A stretch of 64,000 bases of DNA from Alphaproteobacteria bacterium (GCA_018970445.1 JAGWWF010000008.1:1-64000), one strand, 5' to 3'; counted from the stretch's first letter, positions 16,028 to 29,789 are shown. The notes: a model not told the origin generated them from the letters alone. Made by a program: numbers and translations.

Positions 16028-17374
16028 CTATACCCGCCGCCAGCTGGTGCCACCCGGCCCGTCTTCCAGAACAATGCCTTCGGCCGCCAGCCCATCGCGG
16101 ATGCGATCGGATTCGGCCCAGTTGCGCGCCAGCCGTGCCGCGGTGCGTTCGGCCACCAATGCATCGAACCGCCCCGAATCGGGATCGGCGCTGCGCACAT
16201 CGCTGGCATGGCGGCTCTTTTCCGGGCTGAGCGAGGGCAGCCCCAGAAAGGCCAGCGCCCCCAGCAGTGCGGTGCGATCCGATTCGATCCCGGCGATTGC
16301 GGCCAGCGCGGCCGGCGTGTTCAGATCGTCAGACAGCGCCTCCACCACCACGGGCGGCGGCGGCGGCCGCACGCCCCTAGGCACATCCCCCAGCCGGCGC
16401 AGCCATTTGTCCAGCCGGCCGCGCATCTGGCCAAGCAGCGCTTCATCCCAGGTCAACGGCTGGCGATACTGGGCGCTGAGCAGGCCCAGGCGCAACTCGT
16501 CCCCCGTCCACCCGGCCGCCAGCAGATCGCCCACGCTTTGCACATTGCCCAGCGATTTCGACATCTTCTCGCCACCGCCGAAATTCAGGAAGCCATTGTG
16601 CATCCAGATGTTGGCCAGTGGCGCGCCATCATGGGCGCAGGCACTTTGCGCGCATTCATTCTCGTGGTGCGGAAAGGTCAGATCGATGCCGCCGCCGTGA
16701 ATGTCGATGGTTTGCCCCAGGCTTTCGGCAATCATCGCCGAGCACTCGATATGCCAGCCCGGCCGGCCCCGGCCCCAGGGCGATGGCCAGCCGGCCTGAT
16801 CCTTCGTCGACGGCTTCCAAAGCACGAAATCGGCCGGGTTCTTCTTGTAAGGTGCCACCTCCACCCGCGCCCCGGCGATCATCTCCTCCAGCGGGCGGCG
16901 CGACAGGCGGCCATAATCGCCATAGCTGGCCACATCGAACAGCACATGGCCCTGGCCCTCATAGGCATGGCCCCTGGCGATCAGGCGTTCGATCATCGCC
17001 ACCATCGCCGGGATGCTGGTGGTGGCGTGCGGGTGCAGATCGGGCCGCTCCACGCCCAGCGTGGCGGCATCTTCCAGATACAGCGCCTCGTAACGCCGGG
17101 TGATCACGTCGATGCTCACACCCTCGGCGCGGGCCTTGTCCATGATCTTGTCGTCGATGTCGGTGATGTTGCGGGCATAGACCAGCTTGTCGGGGCCATA
17201 GACATGGCGCAGCAGGCGTTGCAGCACATCGAACACCACCGCCGGGCGGAAATTGCCGATATGGGCGCGGCCATACACCGTGGGGCCGCAGACATACATC
17301 GTCACCCGATCGGGGTTGATCGGTTGCAGCACATCCTTGCTGCGCGTGGCGGTGTTATAGAGCCGGATCGTCAT
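16028..17374 (-). CDS. cysS: Cysteine--tRNA ligase
   Basis: Class I aminoacyl-tRNA synthetase charging tRNA-Cys. The 448-residue product has [19 protein letters not shown] (zinc cysteine and HIGH motif), NITDIDDKI, and [16 protein letters not shown] (KMSKS). Length is close to the family norm of about 460. The start overlaps the cvpA-like stop by 4 bases (17371-17374). The C-terminal end [10 protein letters not shown] is usual for the family. Confidence 0.97.
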   Translation of the reverse strand: MTIRLYNTATRSKDVLQPINPDRVTMYVCGPTVYGRAHIGNFRPAVVFDVLQRLLRHVYGPDKLVYARNITDIDDKIMDKARAEGVSIDVITRRYEALYLEDAATLGVERPDLHPHATTSIPAMVAMIERLIARGHAYEGQGHVLFDVASYGDYGRLSRRPLEEMIAGARVEVAPYKKNPADFVLWKPSTKDQAGWPSPWGRGRPGWHIECSAMIAESLGQTIDIHGGGIDLTFPHHENECAQSACAHDGAPLANIWMHNGFLNFGGGEKMSKSLGNVQSVGDLLAAGWTGDELRLGLLSAQYRQPLTWDEALLGQMRGRLDKWLRRLGDVPRGVRPPPPPVVVEALSDDLNTPAALAAIAGIESDRTALLGALAFLGLPSLSPEKSRHASDVRSADPDSGRFDALVAERTAARLARNWAESDRIRDGLAAEGIVLEDGPGGTSWRRV

Positions 17375-18036
17375 ATCGCGGTGGATGGCGACTTTTTTTC
17401 CTGATCGTCAAGCAGCCTGTCGAGCGCGCCACGCTGCTGGCCGTCATAGCCTTCGCCTTCGGCCGGCGCCGCATCGCCACCCAGGCCGGGCACATCGGCA
17501 TGCGGGTTGATCAGCTGCTGCTGCTGTTTCCAGGCTTCGCCCACCCAGCCGACCATGGCGCTGGCCACCAGCGCGAGCGTGGGCGTGGTGCGCGCCCTGG
17601 CCAGCCAATCGGGGCGGGCGCCATCGCCCGGCACCACCCGCAGGCCCAGGGTGATCAGCAGGAAGATCAGGCTGGCCACCAGAAAGCCCTTCACCAGGCC
17701 AAAGCCCAGCCCCAGCAGGCGATCGAACACGCCGATGGCGCTGCCCTTGGCCGTGCTGGACAACACACTGCCGATCAGCTTCACCCCCAGCAACGCCAGC
17801 AGGAACGGCCCCAGCACGGCGGCAAGGGCCGCGATCAGCTCGCTGCCGCTGGCCTGCGCAAAAATGGCCTTGGCCGGCGTGTAGAACAGGCGGACGGCAA
17901 CGAAGCCGGCAAACCAGCCCGCCAGGCTGGCCACTTCGGCAATGAAGCCGCGCATCAGGCCAAAACCGGCAGCGGCCCCGACGATGAGCAGCACGATCCA
18001 GTCAAAGCCGGCGAGGGAGGCGATGAATTCCATCAT
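17371..18036 (-). CDS. CvpA family membrane protein
   Basis: A 221-residue protein with four membrane segments in the first 150 residues and a polar C-terminal tail (from about residue 170) rich in Gly, Asp and Gln. FDWIVLLIVGAAAGFGLMRG and the following EVASLAGWFAG match the CvpA domain (PF02674). In E. coli CvpA is linked to colicin V production and envelope stress; its biochemical role is unknown. It is translated together with cysS. ATG at 18036 or, one codon later, 18033. Confidence 0.87.
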   Translation of the reverse strand: MMEFIASLAGFDWIVLLIVGAAAGFGLMRGFIAEVASLAGWFAGFVAVRLFYTPAKAIFAQASGSELIAALAAVLGPFLLALLGVKLIGSVLSSTAKGSAIGVFDRLLGLGFGLVKGFLVASLIFLLITLGLRVVPGDGARPDWLARARTTPTLALVASAMVGWVGEAWKQQQQLINPHADVPGLGGDAAPAEGEGYDGQQRGALDRLLDDQEKKSPSTAI

Positions 18037-18083
18037 GACCTGCGCCTAACCCGAAGCAGGGTGTGTTGCCAATCCAAAACACG

Positions 18084-19463
18084 TCATTCCGGCCGCCCCA
18101 GCGTGTCGACCAGGGCATTGAGGGTGCGAAACGCCGCCACCCGCATCGCGCCGCCGCCGCCGGTGCCATCGGGCACAAAGGCGCGGCCAAAGCCCAGCTT
18201 GGCCGCTTCCTTCAGCCGCAAGCTGGCCAGCCCGGCGGCGCGCAGCTCGCCCGACAGCGCCACTTCGCCAAAGGCGACGCAATCGCCTGGCAACGGCCGA
18301 TCGGTGAGGGCGGACACCAGCGCGCAGGCCACCGCCAGATCGGCGGCCGGATCGGCGATGCGCAGGCCGCCCGCCACATTCAGATAGACTTCGTGCCCGC
18401 CAAACCCCAGGCCGCAGCGCGCTTCCAGCACCGCCAGCAGCATGGCCAGCCGGCCCGAATCCCAGCCCACCACCGCCCGGCGCGGCGTCGCCCCCGATGG
18501 CACCCGCACCACCAGCGCCTGGATCTCGCACAGCACCGGCCGCGTGCCCTCCAGCGCCGGAAACACCACCGCGCCGGTCACGCTCGCGCCCTCGGCCCGG
18601 TTGGTCAGGAACAGGCTGGACGGGTTGGCCACTTCCTCCAGACCATCGGCGCCCATGGCGAACACGCCAATCTCGTCCGTGCCGCCAAAGCGGTTCTTCA
18701 CGGCGCGCAGGATGCGATACTGGTGGCTGCGCTCCCCTTCGAAATAGAGCACGGTATCCACCATATGCTCCAGCACGCGCGGCCCGGCGAGCTGGCCATC
18801 CTTGGTGACATGGCCCACCAGCACCAGCGCACAGCCGGACAATTTGGCAAAGCGGATCAGTTCCTGCGCCGATGCCCTGACCTGCGAAACCGTGCCGGGC
18901 GCGCCTTCCAGCGTGTCTGAATGCATGGTCTGGATCGAATCGATCACCAGCAGCGCCGGCGCGGCCTTCTGGCTGCCCAGCGTGGTCAGGATGTCGCGCA
19001 CATTGGTTTCGGCCGCCAGCGCCACATCCGCCTTGGCCAGCCCCAGCCGCCGGGCCCGCAGCCGCACCTGATCGGCGGCCTCCTCCCCCGACACATAGGC
19101 CACGCTGGTGCCGCTGCGCGCCATCTTGCCGGCCGCCTGCAGCAGCAGGGTGGATTTGCCGATGCCGGGATCGCCGCCGATCAGGGTGACGCTGCCCGCC
19201 ACCAGCCCGCCGCCCAGCGCCCGGTCCAGCTCGGCAATGCCGGTCGACAGCCGCGCCGGCAAGGCGACATCATCGGCCAGGCTTTCCATGGCGATGCGCC
19301 GGCCGCCCGATTGCAGCGACTGCTTGGCCGCAAAGGGCGTGAACACCGGCGCGGCTTCCTCCGCCAGCGTGTTCCACTCCTTGCAATCGCCGCACTGCCC
19401 CGCCCAGCGCGCCGCCACCGCGCCGCACGCCTGGCAGACATAGCGGGTCTTGCCCTTGGCCAT
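18084..19463 (-). CDS. radA: DNA repair protein RadA
   Basis: RadA (Sms) is a RecA-like ATPase that promotes branch migration in recombinational repair. The 459-residue product shows all four parts in order: the Cys4 zinc finger (CQACG, then CGDC) at the N-terminus, Walker A GGDPGIGKST near residue 95, the RadA-specific KNRFG, and the Lon-protease-like C-terminal domain (GHEVYLNVAGGLRI). Start ATG 19463 places the zinc finger at the right distance. It is 47 bases upstream of the cvpA-like gene and divergent from the M20 peptidase. Confidence 0.96.
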   Translation of the reverse strand: MAKGKTRYVCQACGAVAARWAGQCGDCKEWNTLAEEAAPVFTPFAAKQSLQSGGRRIAMESLADDVALPARLSTGIAELDRALGGGLVAGSVTLIGGDPGIGKSTLLLQAAGKMARSGTSVAYVSGEEAADQVRLRARRLGLAKADVALAAETNVRDILTTLGSQKAAPALLVIDSIQTMHSDTLEGAPGTVSQVRASAQELIRFAKLSGCALVLVGHVTKDGQLAGPRVLEHMVDTVLYFEGERSHQYRILRAVKNRFGGTDEIGVFAMGADGLEEVANPSSLFLTNRAEGASVTGAVVFPALEGTRPVLCEIQALVVRVPSGATPRRAVVGWDSGRLAMLLAVLEARCGLGFGGHEVYLNVAGGLRIADPAADLAVACALVSALTDRPLPGDCVAFGEVALSGELRAAGLASLRLKEAAKLGFGRAFVPDGTGGGGAMRVAAFRTLNALVDTLGRPE

Positions 19464-19547
19464 TGTCACCCTTTCAGAACAGAAATGGAACATTAAGGCG
19501 GCATGGCGGCGCTTGCAAGCCGTGCACCGGCCATGCCAAGGTGGGCC

Positions 19548-20783
19548 ATGCGCACCCTGATCCTGCTTGCGGCCGTGCTGGCCAGCCCCGCCATCGCCCA
19601 GCCGGCCGATCTGAAAGCCGCCCATGCCATGATCGCCGCCGATTATGACACGACCATCGCCGAGGTGATCGAGCTGACCGAAATTCCCGCGCCGCCGTTT
19701 CGCGAAACCGCGCGCGGGCAGCGCATGGCGGAGAAATTCAAGGCGCTGGGCCTGGTTGATGTGCATGTCGATGCCGTCGGCAATGTCATCGGCACCCGGC
19801 CCGGCAAGGATCGCGCCGCCAAGGCCCTGATGGTCGCCGCGCATCTGGACACGGTGTTCCCGCCCGATGTGGCCATCAAGGTGCGCCGCGACGGCGACAC
19901 ACTGCACGCGCCCGGCATTGGTGATACCACCGTCACCCTGGCCGCGCTGCTGGCCTTCAACCGCGCCATGAATGCCGCGAAGTTCACCCCGGCGCGCGAC
20001 ATCATCTTCGTCGCCAACGTCGGCGAAGAGGGCCAGGGCGATCTGCGCGGCGTGCGCCACATCTTCGGTGCCAGCCCGATGAAACCCCGCATCGGCGACT
20101 TCATCAGCTTTGATGGCAGCAATGTCGCCCGCATCGTCAACGGCGGCGTCGGTTCGCGCCGTTATCGCGTCGCTTTCAAGGGGCCGGGCGGCCACAGCTA
20201 TGGCGCGTTCGGCATCGTCAACCCGATGGCCGCCATGGCCGGCGCGGTGCAGGGCCTCTACAGGATCATCCCGCCCAGCGATGTGAAGACCACCTTTGCC
20301 GCCTCCACCATCGCCGGCGGCACCTCGGTCAACTCCATCCCCAACCTCATCCTGGCCGAATTCGACATGCGCTCGGCCTCCACCACCAATCTCAAGGCCC
20401 TGGAAGCCCAGTTCCTGAAAATCGTCGAAGACAGCGTGGCCGCCGAGAACGCCGCCCGCGACACACGCTATGGCAAGATCAGCGCCGTGCCCGAACTGAT
20501 CGGCGACCGGCCGGCCGGCACCACGCCGGCCAATGACCCGCTGGTGCAGACCGCCGCCCGCATTCTCACCGCCGGCGGCTATGATGCGCAACTGATGCCC
20601 TCCTCCACCGACAGCAACATCCCGATCAGCCTGGGCATCCCGGCCATCACCCTGGGCGCCGGCGGCGGCGGCTTTCGCGCCCATGCGCTGGACGAATATG
20701 TGAACATTGAACGCACCGCCTTCGTGAAGGGCCTCACCACCGCGTTCGACATTGTCGTCGCGGCCGCCGCCATCAAGCGCTAG
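19548..20783 (+). CDS. Exported M20 family metallopeptidase
   Basis: A 411-residue protein with a signal peptide (RTLILLAAVLASPAIAQ). Dinuclear zinc site residues are visible in order: H in VAAHLDTVFPP, D in GIGDTTVTLA and E-E in VGEEGQGDL; a dimerisation-domain histidine appears in GPGGHSYGAFG. M20 enzymes hydrolyse peptides or acyl-amino acids. The export signal points to periplasmic peptide use. ATG 19548 is chosen for the signal peptide over an upstream ATG at 19503. Divergent from radA (84 bases). Confidence 0.87.
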   Translation: MRTLILLAAVLASPAIAQPADLKAAHAMIAADYDTTIAEVIELTEIPAPPFRETARGQRMAEKFKALGLVDVHVDAVGNVIGTRPGKDRAAKALMVAAHLDTVFPPDVAIKVRRDGDTLHAPGIGDTTVTLAALLAFNRAMNAAKFTPARDIIFVANVGEEGQGDLRGVRHIFGASPMKPRIGDFISFDGSNVARIVNGGVGSRRYRVAFKGPGGHSYGAFGIVNPMAAMAGAVQGLYRIIPPSDVKTTFAASTIAGGTSVNSIPNLILAEFDMRSASTTNLKALEAQFLKIVEDSVAAENAARDTRYGKISAVPELIGDRPAGTTPANDPLVQTAARILTAGGYDAQLMPSSTDSNIPISLGIPAITLGAGGGGFRAHALDEYVNIERTAFVKGLTTAFDIVVAAAAIKR

Positions 20784-20866
20784 GCCCAGGGCCCGGTGGC
20801 GGCGCAGCCGCCCCTTGCCGCCCCCTGCCGCCCCGCTACACTGGCCCCCTGACAAGGAGGGCCGGC

Positions 20867-23188
20867 GTGCAGACCAAGGAGCTTCGCCTCGCGCTCGTCT
20901 GCTATGGCGGGGTCAGCCTGGCGGTCTACATGCACGGCCTCACCAAGGAGGTGTGGAAGCTGGCCCGCGCCTCCATGCGCCGGCACACGCCCGAAGGCCC
21001 GCCCCCGGCGCGGGACAGCGAAATCGTCTACCAGGCCCTGCTCGATGCCATTCCCGGCCTTGATCTGCGGGTGGTGTGCGACATCGTGGCCGGCGCATCG
21101 GCCGGCGGCATCAACGGCGTGCTGCTCGCCCGCGCCCTGGTGGAAGGGCATGATCTGGATGCCATCCGCAGCCTGTGGCTGGATGGGGCCGACAGCGATG
21201 CCCTGCTTGATCCCGCCGCCGCGTCGCGCCCGCTGTCAAAGCTGTGGGCGATCCCGCTGGTCTGGCTGGTGCGCAGCCGCGGGCTGGACCCGGCTGACAA
21301 AGCCGAGGTCGCCGCCCATGGCGAGGTGAAGCGCAAATTGTCCCGCTTCATGCGCAGCCGCTGGTTCCAGCCGCCCTTTTCCGGCCCGGCCTTTTCCGGC
21401 CTGCTGGCCGATGCCGTGGCCGCCATGGCCAGGGGTGAACGCACGCCGCCGCTGCTGCCGCCACTGCACCCGTTCGATCTGTTCGTCACCGTCACCGATT
21501 ATCATGGTGCCCCCACGGCGCTGCGCCTCAACAGCCCGGCCCAGGTGATCGAACCCGAACATCGGCTGGTGATCGGCTTTGGCTGCGCCGGGGCCAGCCG
21601 GCGGCTGGGCGATGATCCGGCGCTGGTGCTGGCCGCCCGCGCCACCGCCAGCTTTCCCGGTGCCTTCCCGCCGGCCCGTGCCAGCGAGGTGGAGGCGATC
21701 TATCACCAGCGCGGGGCCGGCTGGCCGGGGCGCGATGCCTTCCTGGCCCGCATCCTGCCCGGCCGCGCCGCGCCGGAACAGGTCGATCTCATCGATGGAG
21801 CCGTGCTCGACAACCGGCCCTTTGGCCCGGCGCTGGCGGCGCTGGGCCGCCGCCCGGCCCACCGCGAGGTGGATCGCCGGCTGGTCTATCTCGATCCCAA
21901 GCCCGGCAGCCATGGCGGGCAGACTTCGCCCGGCGGCCAGCCGGGCTTTTTCGCCACCATCCTGCGCAGCCTGGCGGATATTCCGCGCCAGCAGCCGATC
22001 CGCGACAGCGTGACGGCGATCGCGGCGCTGTCAGGCCGGGCGCGGCGGCTGCGCCACATCGTCATCGGCATGATCCCGCAGGTTGATGCCGCCATCGATG
22101 CCGCAATCGGCTTCCGGCTGCTGCTGCTGTCGCCCACCGGGGCTCGGCTGGCCGATTGGCGCAGCCGCATGAACAGCGCCGCCGCCACCCAGGCCGGCTT
22201 TGCCTTCGGTGCCTATGGCCGGCTGAAGTTCAGCCTGGTGGTGGAACGGCTGGCCAGCGAGATCGCCCGCATCGGCGGGCAGGAGCCTGACATGCTGCGC
22301 AGCGCGCTGTGGGCGCAGCTGGCGGCGGCAAACCAGCCGGAATCTGCCCTGGCCAAGGACGGGGCCGGCAGCGCCTTTGTCATGGTGCTGCGCCGCTTCG
22401 ATGTCGATTTCCGTATCCGCCGCCTGCGCTTTGTCATCCGCCGCCTGAACGCCGCCATGGCCGGGGCCGACGATCCCACCCGCGCCGCGCTGGGCCGCAT
22501 CAAGGCCGGTCTGCACGCCATATTGGCCCCGCATCTGGCCATCTGGAACCGGCTGGCCGCCGATCCCGCCATCGCGGCGGCCTGCGCCGGGGCTGATCCG
22601 GCGGCGGCGCTGGCAGCGGTGGAGACCGGCCTGGGCCTGAAGGCGCTGGACAGCCAGAGCGATGCGGCGCTGGTGGCGCTGCTGGCCGAACAGCTGCCGC
22701 GCCGGCTGCGCCGCGATGTGCTGGCGGCCTATCTGGGCTTTCCCTTCTTCGATATCGCCATCCTGCCGCTGATCGCCGATGGCGGGCTGGACGAGCTGGA
22801 CGAGATCAAGGTGGACCGCATCAGCCCCGATGACTGTTCCGCCCTGGCCATGGCCGGCGGGCGGCGGCTGAAAGGCGCGCTGTTCAATGCCTTTGGCGCG
22901 TTTTTCAGCCGCGCCTATCGCGAGCATGATTATCTGTGGGGCCGGCTGCACGGGGCGGAACGGCTGATCGATCTGGTCATCTCCAGCCTGCCCGCGGCGG
23001 TGCGGCCCACGCCGGCCGATCTGGCCGGCATCCGCGTGGCAGCGTTCCGCGCCATCATCGCCGCCGAACGCCCGCACCTGCACCAGATCGATGATCTGTT
23101 CGCCGCGCTGGATGCCGCCCTCACGGCGCCGGCTGCGGCTTCCGGGGCTTCGACACGGGGGGGCGATACTGGCGCAGATAATGGATGA
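20867..23188 (+). CDS. Large patatin-like lipid hydrolase
   Basis: A 773-residue protein, with a patatin-like N-terminal half. The oxyanion-type glycine segment is CYGGVSLAVYMHG, the nucleophile is S78 in GASAGG (G-x-S-x-G), and the partner aspartate is in LIDGAVLDNRPFG. The remaining 400 residues have long Ala/Leu/Arg-rich helices as in DUF3376 patatin relatives. No signal peptide is seen. GTG 20867 has AAGGAGG about 7 bases upstream, so the start is well supported. The last 68 bases overlap an antisense membrane-protein gene. Probable phospholipase or acylhydrolase; substrate unknown. Confidence 0.87.
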   Translation: MQTKELRLALVCYGGVSLAVYMHGLTKEVWKLARASMRRHTPEGPPPARDSEIVYQALLDAIPGLDLRVVCDIVAGASAGGINGVLLARALVEGHDLDAIRSLWLDGADSDALLDPAAASRPLSKLWAIPLVWLVRSRGLDPADKAEVAAHGEVKRKLSRFMRSRWFQPPFSGPAFSGLLADAVAAMARGERTPPLLPPLHPFDLFVTVTDYHGAPTALRLNSPAQVIEPEHRLVIGFGCAGASRRLGDDPALVLAARATASFPGAFPPARASEVEAIYHQRGAGWPGRDAFLARILPGRAAPEQVDLIDGAVLDNRPFGPALAALGRRPAHREVDRRLVYLDPKPGSHGGQTSPGGQPGFFATILRSLADIPRQQPIRDSVTAIAALSGRARRLRHIVIGMIPQVDAAIDAAIGFRLLLLSPTGARLADWRSRMNSAAATQAGFAFGAYGRLKFSLVVERLASEIARIGGQEPDMLRSALWAQLAAANQPESALAKDGAGSAFVMVLRRFDVDFRIRRLRFVIRRLNAAMAGADDPTRAALGRIKAGLHAILAPHLAIWNRLAADPAIAAACAGADPAAALAAVETGLGLKALDSQSDAALVALLAEQLPRRLRRDVLAAYLGFPFFDIAILPLIADGGLDELDEIKVDRISPDDCSALAMAGGRRLKGALFNAFGAFFSRAYREHDYLWGRLHGAERLIDLVISSLPAAVRPTPADLAGIRVAAFRAIIAAERPHLHQIDDLFAALDAALTAPAAASGASTRGGDTGADNG

Positions 23189-23873
23189 TGATCATCATGC
23201 CGATCACGCTGGGGATGGCCCAGATCGCGGGGTTAAAGGCATGGGCCGGCACCAGTTCGATCAGCCCGACAGACAGGAAGGCGGTATAGGCCGCAATGCC
23301 GGTGGCCACCATCGCCTTGAAATGTTCGGGGATATAGGCCCGCGCGCTGGCCGGGCTGGCAAAGATGTAGCGGAAATAGGTGGTGGTGGTGCCAAAGCCC
23401 AGCAGCGACACCATCACCATCAGCACCGGTTCCATCACCGGCCCGTTGCGGTTGAGCAGATAGAGGCCATGGGCCAGGCACAGCCCGGCCGCCGCCATGG
23501 TGCCGCCCTGCAACGCCAGCATCGACCAGTGGCGATTGCCTGCATGATTGCGCCGGTTGGCCACCATCACCAGCCCATAGCGGGTCATCGAGATGGCCAG
23601 CAGCCCCAGATAGACCATCATGGTGCCGAACATGCCGCGATACAGCACTGCATCGGTGAGTTGCGGGTGCATGGCCAGCGGCCAGACCAGCGACAGGCCG
23701 CCCATGCCCAGCGCCTGCGCCGCGGCGGTGTAGATGGCGGCGGAAAACACCAGCCCCCACCAGCGGTGCGCCGGCCCGCCCTTTTTCGTCAGCACCGCCC
23801 CCCAGAAGCTGGTGAGCGCCACGACGCCAGCACCGATGTGGATGGCCAGGATCAGATTGAACAGCCAGGGCAT
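23121..23873 (-). CDS. Multi-pass membrane protein, DUF2306-like
   Basis: A 250-residue protein with about seven hydrophobic segments. The start, LILAIHIGAGVVALTSFWGA, then KKGGPAHRWWGLVFSAA, resembles DUF2306-type membrane proteins, with histidines that might be heme ligands (HIGAG, AHRWW, HWSML). Function unknown. The Pro/Lys-rich C-terminal tail (RQYRPPVSKPRKPQPAP) is encoded antisense to the end of the patatin gene. ATG 23873 is preferred since upstream sequence in frame codes for a polar, unlikely leader. Confidence 0.7.
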   Translation of the reverse strand: MPWLFNLILAIHIGAGVVALTSFWGAVLTKKGGPAHRWWGLVFSAAIYTAAAQALGMGGLSLVWPLAMHPQLTDAVLYRGMFGTMMVYLGLLAISMTRYGLVMVANRRNHAGNRHWSMLALQGGTMAAAGLCLAHGLYLLNRNGPVMEPVLMVMVSLLGFGTTTTYFRYIFASPASARAYIPEHFKAMVATGIAAYTAFLSVGLIELVPAHAFNPAIWAIPSVIGMMIIIHYLRQYRPPVSKPRKPQPAP

Positions 23874-24093
23874 GATCAGAAGCTTCGCTGTCTTGCGGTT
23901 GGTTCGCCCCTCATGGCCACAAGCGCCGGCCAAGGGCAAGTGCGCCCCTCTCGTCACAAAGGCCAATAACCGGCTTTGCTGCCTTGCAACATCGCGGGGG
24001 CCATGCTAGCCGCGCCCACATCGCTTTGGGTAGCCGGTGAACCCCGTTCGCCGTGCCCTGTTGTCATATCCGATTCAAAGCGGGGCAGAAGCC

Positions 24094-26200
<2,107 letters not shown>

Positions 26201-26210
26201 CACCACCGTC

Positions 26211-26290
26211 GTCGCCCCGCACTTGATGCGGGGCTTGGCTGTTGCGGCCGGAAAGAAGGAAGCCTAGCCCCGGATCAAGTCCGGGGCGAC
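26211..26290. repeat. Inverted repeat in the atpA-atpG gap
   Basis: Arms at 26211-26234 and 26267-26290 are 24 bases each and reverse complementary apart from two positions. Each arm also folds alone (GCCCCGC-ACTTGAT-GCGGGGC and a matching variant in which both stem positions changed together). This compensatory change suggests the arm hairpins are under selection or that two related elements inserted tail to tail. It sits inside an essential operon and may set the relative mRNA stability of atpA and atpG. Confidence 0.75.
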
Positions 26291-26308
26291 GCTGCGAGAA
26301 AGAGCAGA

Positions 26309-28646
<2,338 letters not shown>

Positions 28647-28656
28647 CCCTCACCCT

Positions 28657-28704
28657 CCCACCGCGGCGCGGTGGGCCCCTCCCTCTCCCCCCGGGGGGAG
28701 AGGG
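28657..28704. repeat. Two tandem hairpins in the atpD-atpC gap
   Basis: First hairpin: CCCACCGC (28657-28664), loop GGC, GCGGTGGG (28668-28675). Second: a perfect 24-base palindrome, CCCTCTCCCCCC (28681-28692) directly followed by its complement to 28704. The pair lies between atpD and atpC, which are clearly one operon, so complete termination is not expected; partial read-through would lower epsilon relative to beta. Confidence 0.75.
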
Positions 28705-28719
28705 GTGAAGAGGAAGACC

Positions 28720-29097
28720 ATGGCTGAACTGCTCGATTTCGAACTCGTCTCCCCGGAACGCCGCCTCGCCAAGGCGAAAGTGGCGATGGTGGTCGTGCCC
28801 GGCGTGGAAGGCGATTTTGGTGTGCTGCCCGGCCACGCGCCGATGATGTCCACCATCCGCCCCGGTGCCATCGCCATCCATGAAACGGATGGCGGCCCGG
28901 CCACGCAGCGTTTCTTCATCGATGGCGGCTTTGCCGAGGTGACCGAGACCGGCCTGACCATCCTGGCCGAACAGGCGACCCCGGTGGCCGAGATCGACGT
29001 GGCCGCCGTCGCCACCCAGCTGGCCGCCGCTCGCGCGGCGGGTGACGAAGCCGCCATGGCCCGGCTGGAAGCCATGCAGGCTGCCGCCACCAATTGA
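28720..29097 (+). CDS. atpC: ATP synthase F1 subunit epsilon
   Basis: A 125-residue subunit that regulates F1 and joins the rotor. The beta-sandwich domain is clear (LLDFELVSPERRLAKAKV, GVEGDFGVLPGHAPMMSTIR, FFIDGGFAEV). The C-terminal helical region is shorter than the E. coli one (139 residues in total), as is common in alphaproteobacteria. ATG 28720 follows GAAGAGGAAGACC. An intrinsic terminator follows at 29121. Confidence 0.95.
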   Translation: MAELLDFELVSPERRLAKAKVAMVVVPGVEGDFGVLPGHAPMMSTIRPGAIAIHETDGGPATQRFFIDGGFAEVTETGLTILAEQATPVAEIDVAAVATQLAAARAAGDEAAMARLEAMQAAATN

Positions 29098-29120
29098 GCG
29101 GCCGCAGCGGCTGGAATTCA

Positions 29121-29151
29121 CCCCGTCCGGCCCGTCCGGGCGGGGTTTTTT
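29121..29151 (+). terminator. Intrinsic terminator of the atp operon
   Basis: Stem CCCCGTCCGG (29121-29130), loop CCCGT, stem CCGGGCGGGG (29136-29145; one G-U pair), then six T residues (29146-29151). It begins 23 bases after the atpC stop. Confidence 0.9.
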
Positions 29152-29258
29152 CATCGCCGTTCAGCCGGCTGACAGGCGCGATGCGCCAGTGTTTGCCGGT
29201 TCCCCCGCGCGGCATTTGCGCCTAGACTTGCCGCCTTTCGTTCTGGAGCCCATCGGTG

Positions 29259-29723
29259 ATGCGCCTGATCCCCCTGCTGCTGCTGATGGCCGCCACCCCG
29301 GCGCTGGCCCAGCCCGCGCCCGCCAACCCGACCACGGCCGCCCCCCGGCCCAGCATCCTGAAACCGGCCGACGTTCCGACCGGCGATGGCACCCAGCCGC
29401 GCCAGCGGCTGGTGACGGTGTTCGGCAACGAAGCCTGCCCCAAGCCGCGTTCCGCCGATGAAGTGGTGGTGTGCGCCCGCCTGCCCGAATCCGAAGTCTA
29501 TCGCATCCCCGAACCGCTGCGCCGCGCCGAAAACCGCCAGAGCGTGCTGACCCAGAACCGCGCCCTGCTGCTGGGCGATGGCACCGGCGGCGCCGGCGGC
29601 AGCATCGGCAGTTGCAGCGCGGTGGGGGCCGCCGGCTTCACCGGCTGTGATCGCCGCATGATCGAAGCCTGGGCGCAGGATCGCACCAACCGCATGGGCT
29701 ACAACGAACAGACGCCGCGCTGA
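29259..29723 (+). CDS. Secreted protein of unknown function
   Basis: A 154-residue protein with a signal peptide (RLIPLLLLMAATPALAQP) and a Pro/Thr-rich spacer, then CPKPRSADEVVVCARLPESE, and a Gly-rich stretch (GDGTGGAGGSIGSCSAVG) with FTGCDRR. Four cysteines in the mature part could form two disulfides. I recognise the CPKP...VVVCAR pattern only as a conserved hypothetical of sphingomonads. GTG 29256 directly before the ATG is an alternative start. Monocistronic, between two terminators. Confidence 0.7.
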   Translation: MRLIPLLLLMAATPALAQPAPANPTTAAPRPSILKPADVPTGDGTQPRQRLVTVFGNEACPKPRSADEVVVCARLPESEVYRIPEPLRRAENRQSVLTQNRALLLGDGTGGAGGSIGSCSAVGAAGFTGCDRRMIEAWAQDRTNRMGYNEQTPR

Positions 29724-29738
29724 CGGCCAACAACGAAA

Positions 29739-29770
29739 GGGGGCGCATCGCGCCGCCGCGATGCGCCCCC
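29739..29770. terminator. Bidirectional terminator-like hairpin
   Basis: Perfect 14-bp stem: 29739-29752 and 29757-29770, loop CCGC. It lies between two convergent genes and can serve both. T-tracts are weak on each side (CATTCCTGTT on the plus strand, CTTTCGTTG on the minus strand). Confidence 0.7.
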
Positions 29771-29789
29771 CATTCCTGTTGCGCCGGGT

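Noticed and set aside
19464-20855. Possible N-terminal extension of RadA
   Set aside because: The open frame continues upstream by chance opposite the M20 peptidase. The zinc finger of RadA begins a few residues after ATG 19463, the normal position.
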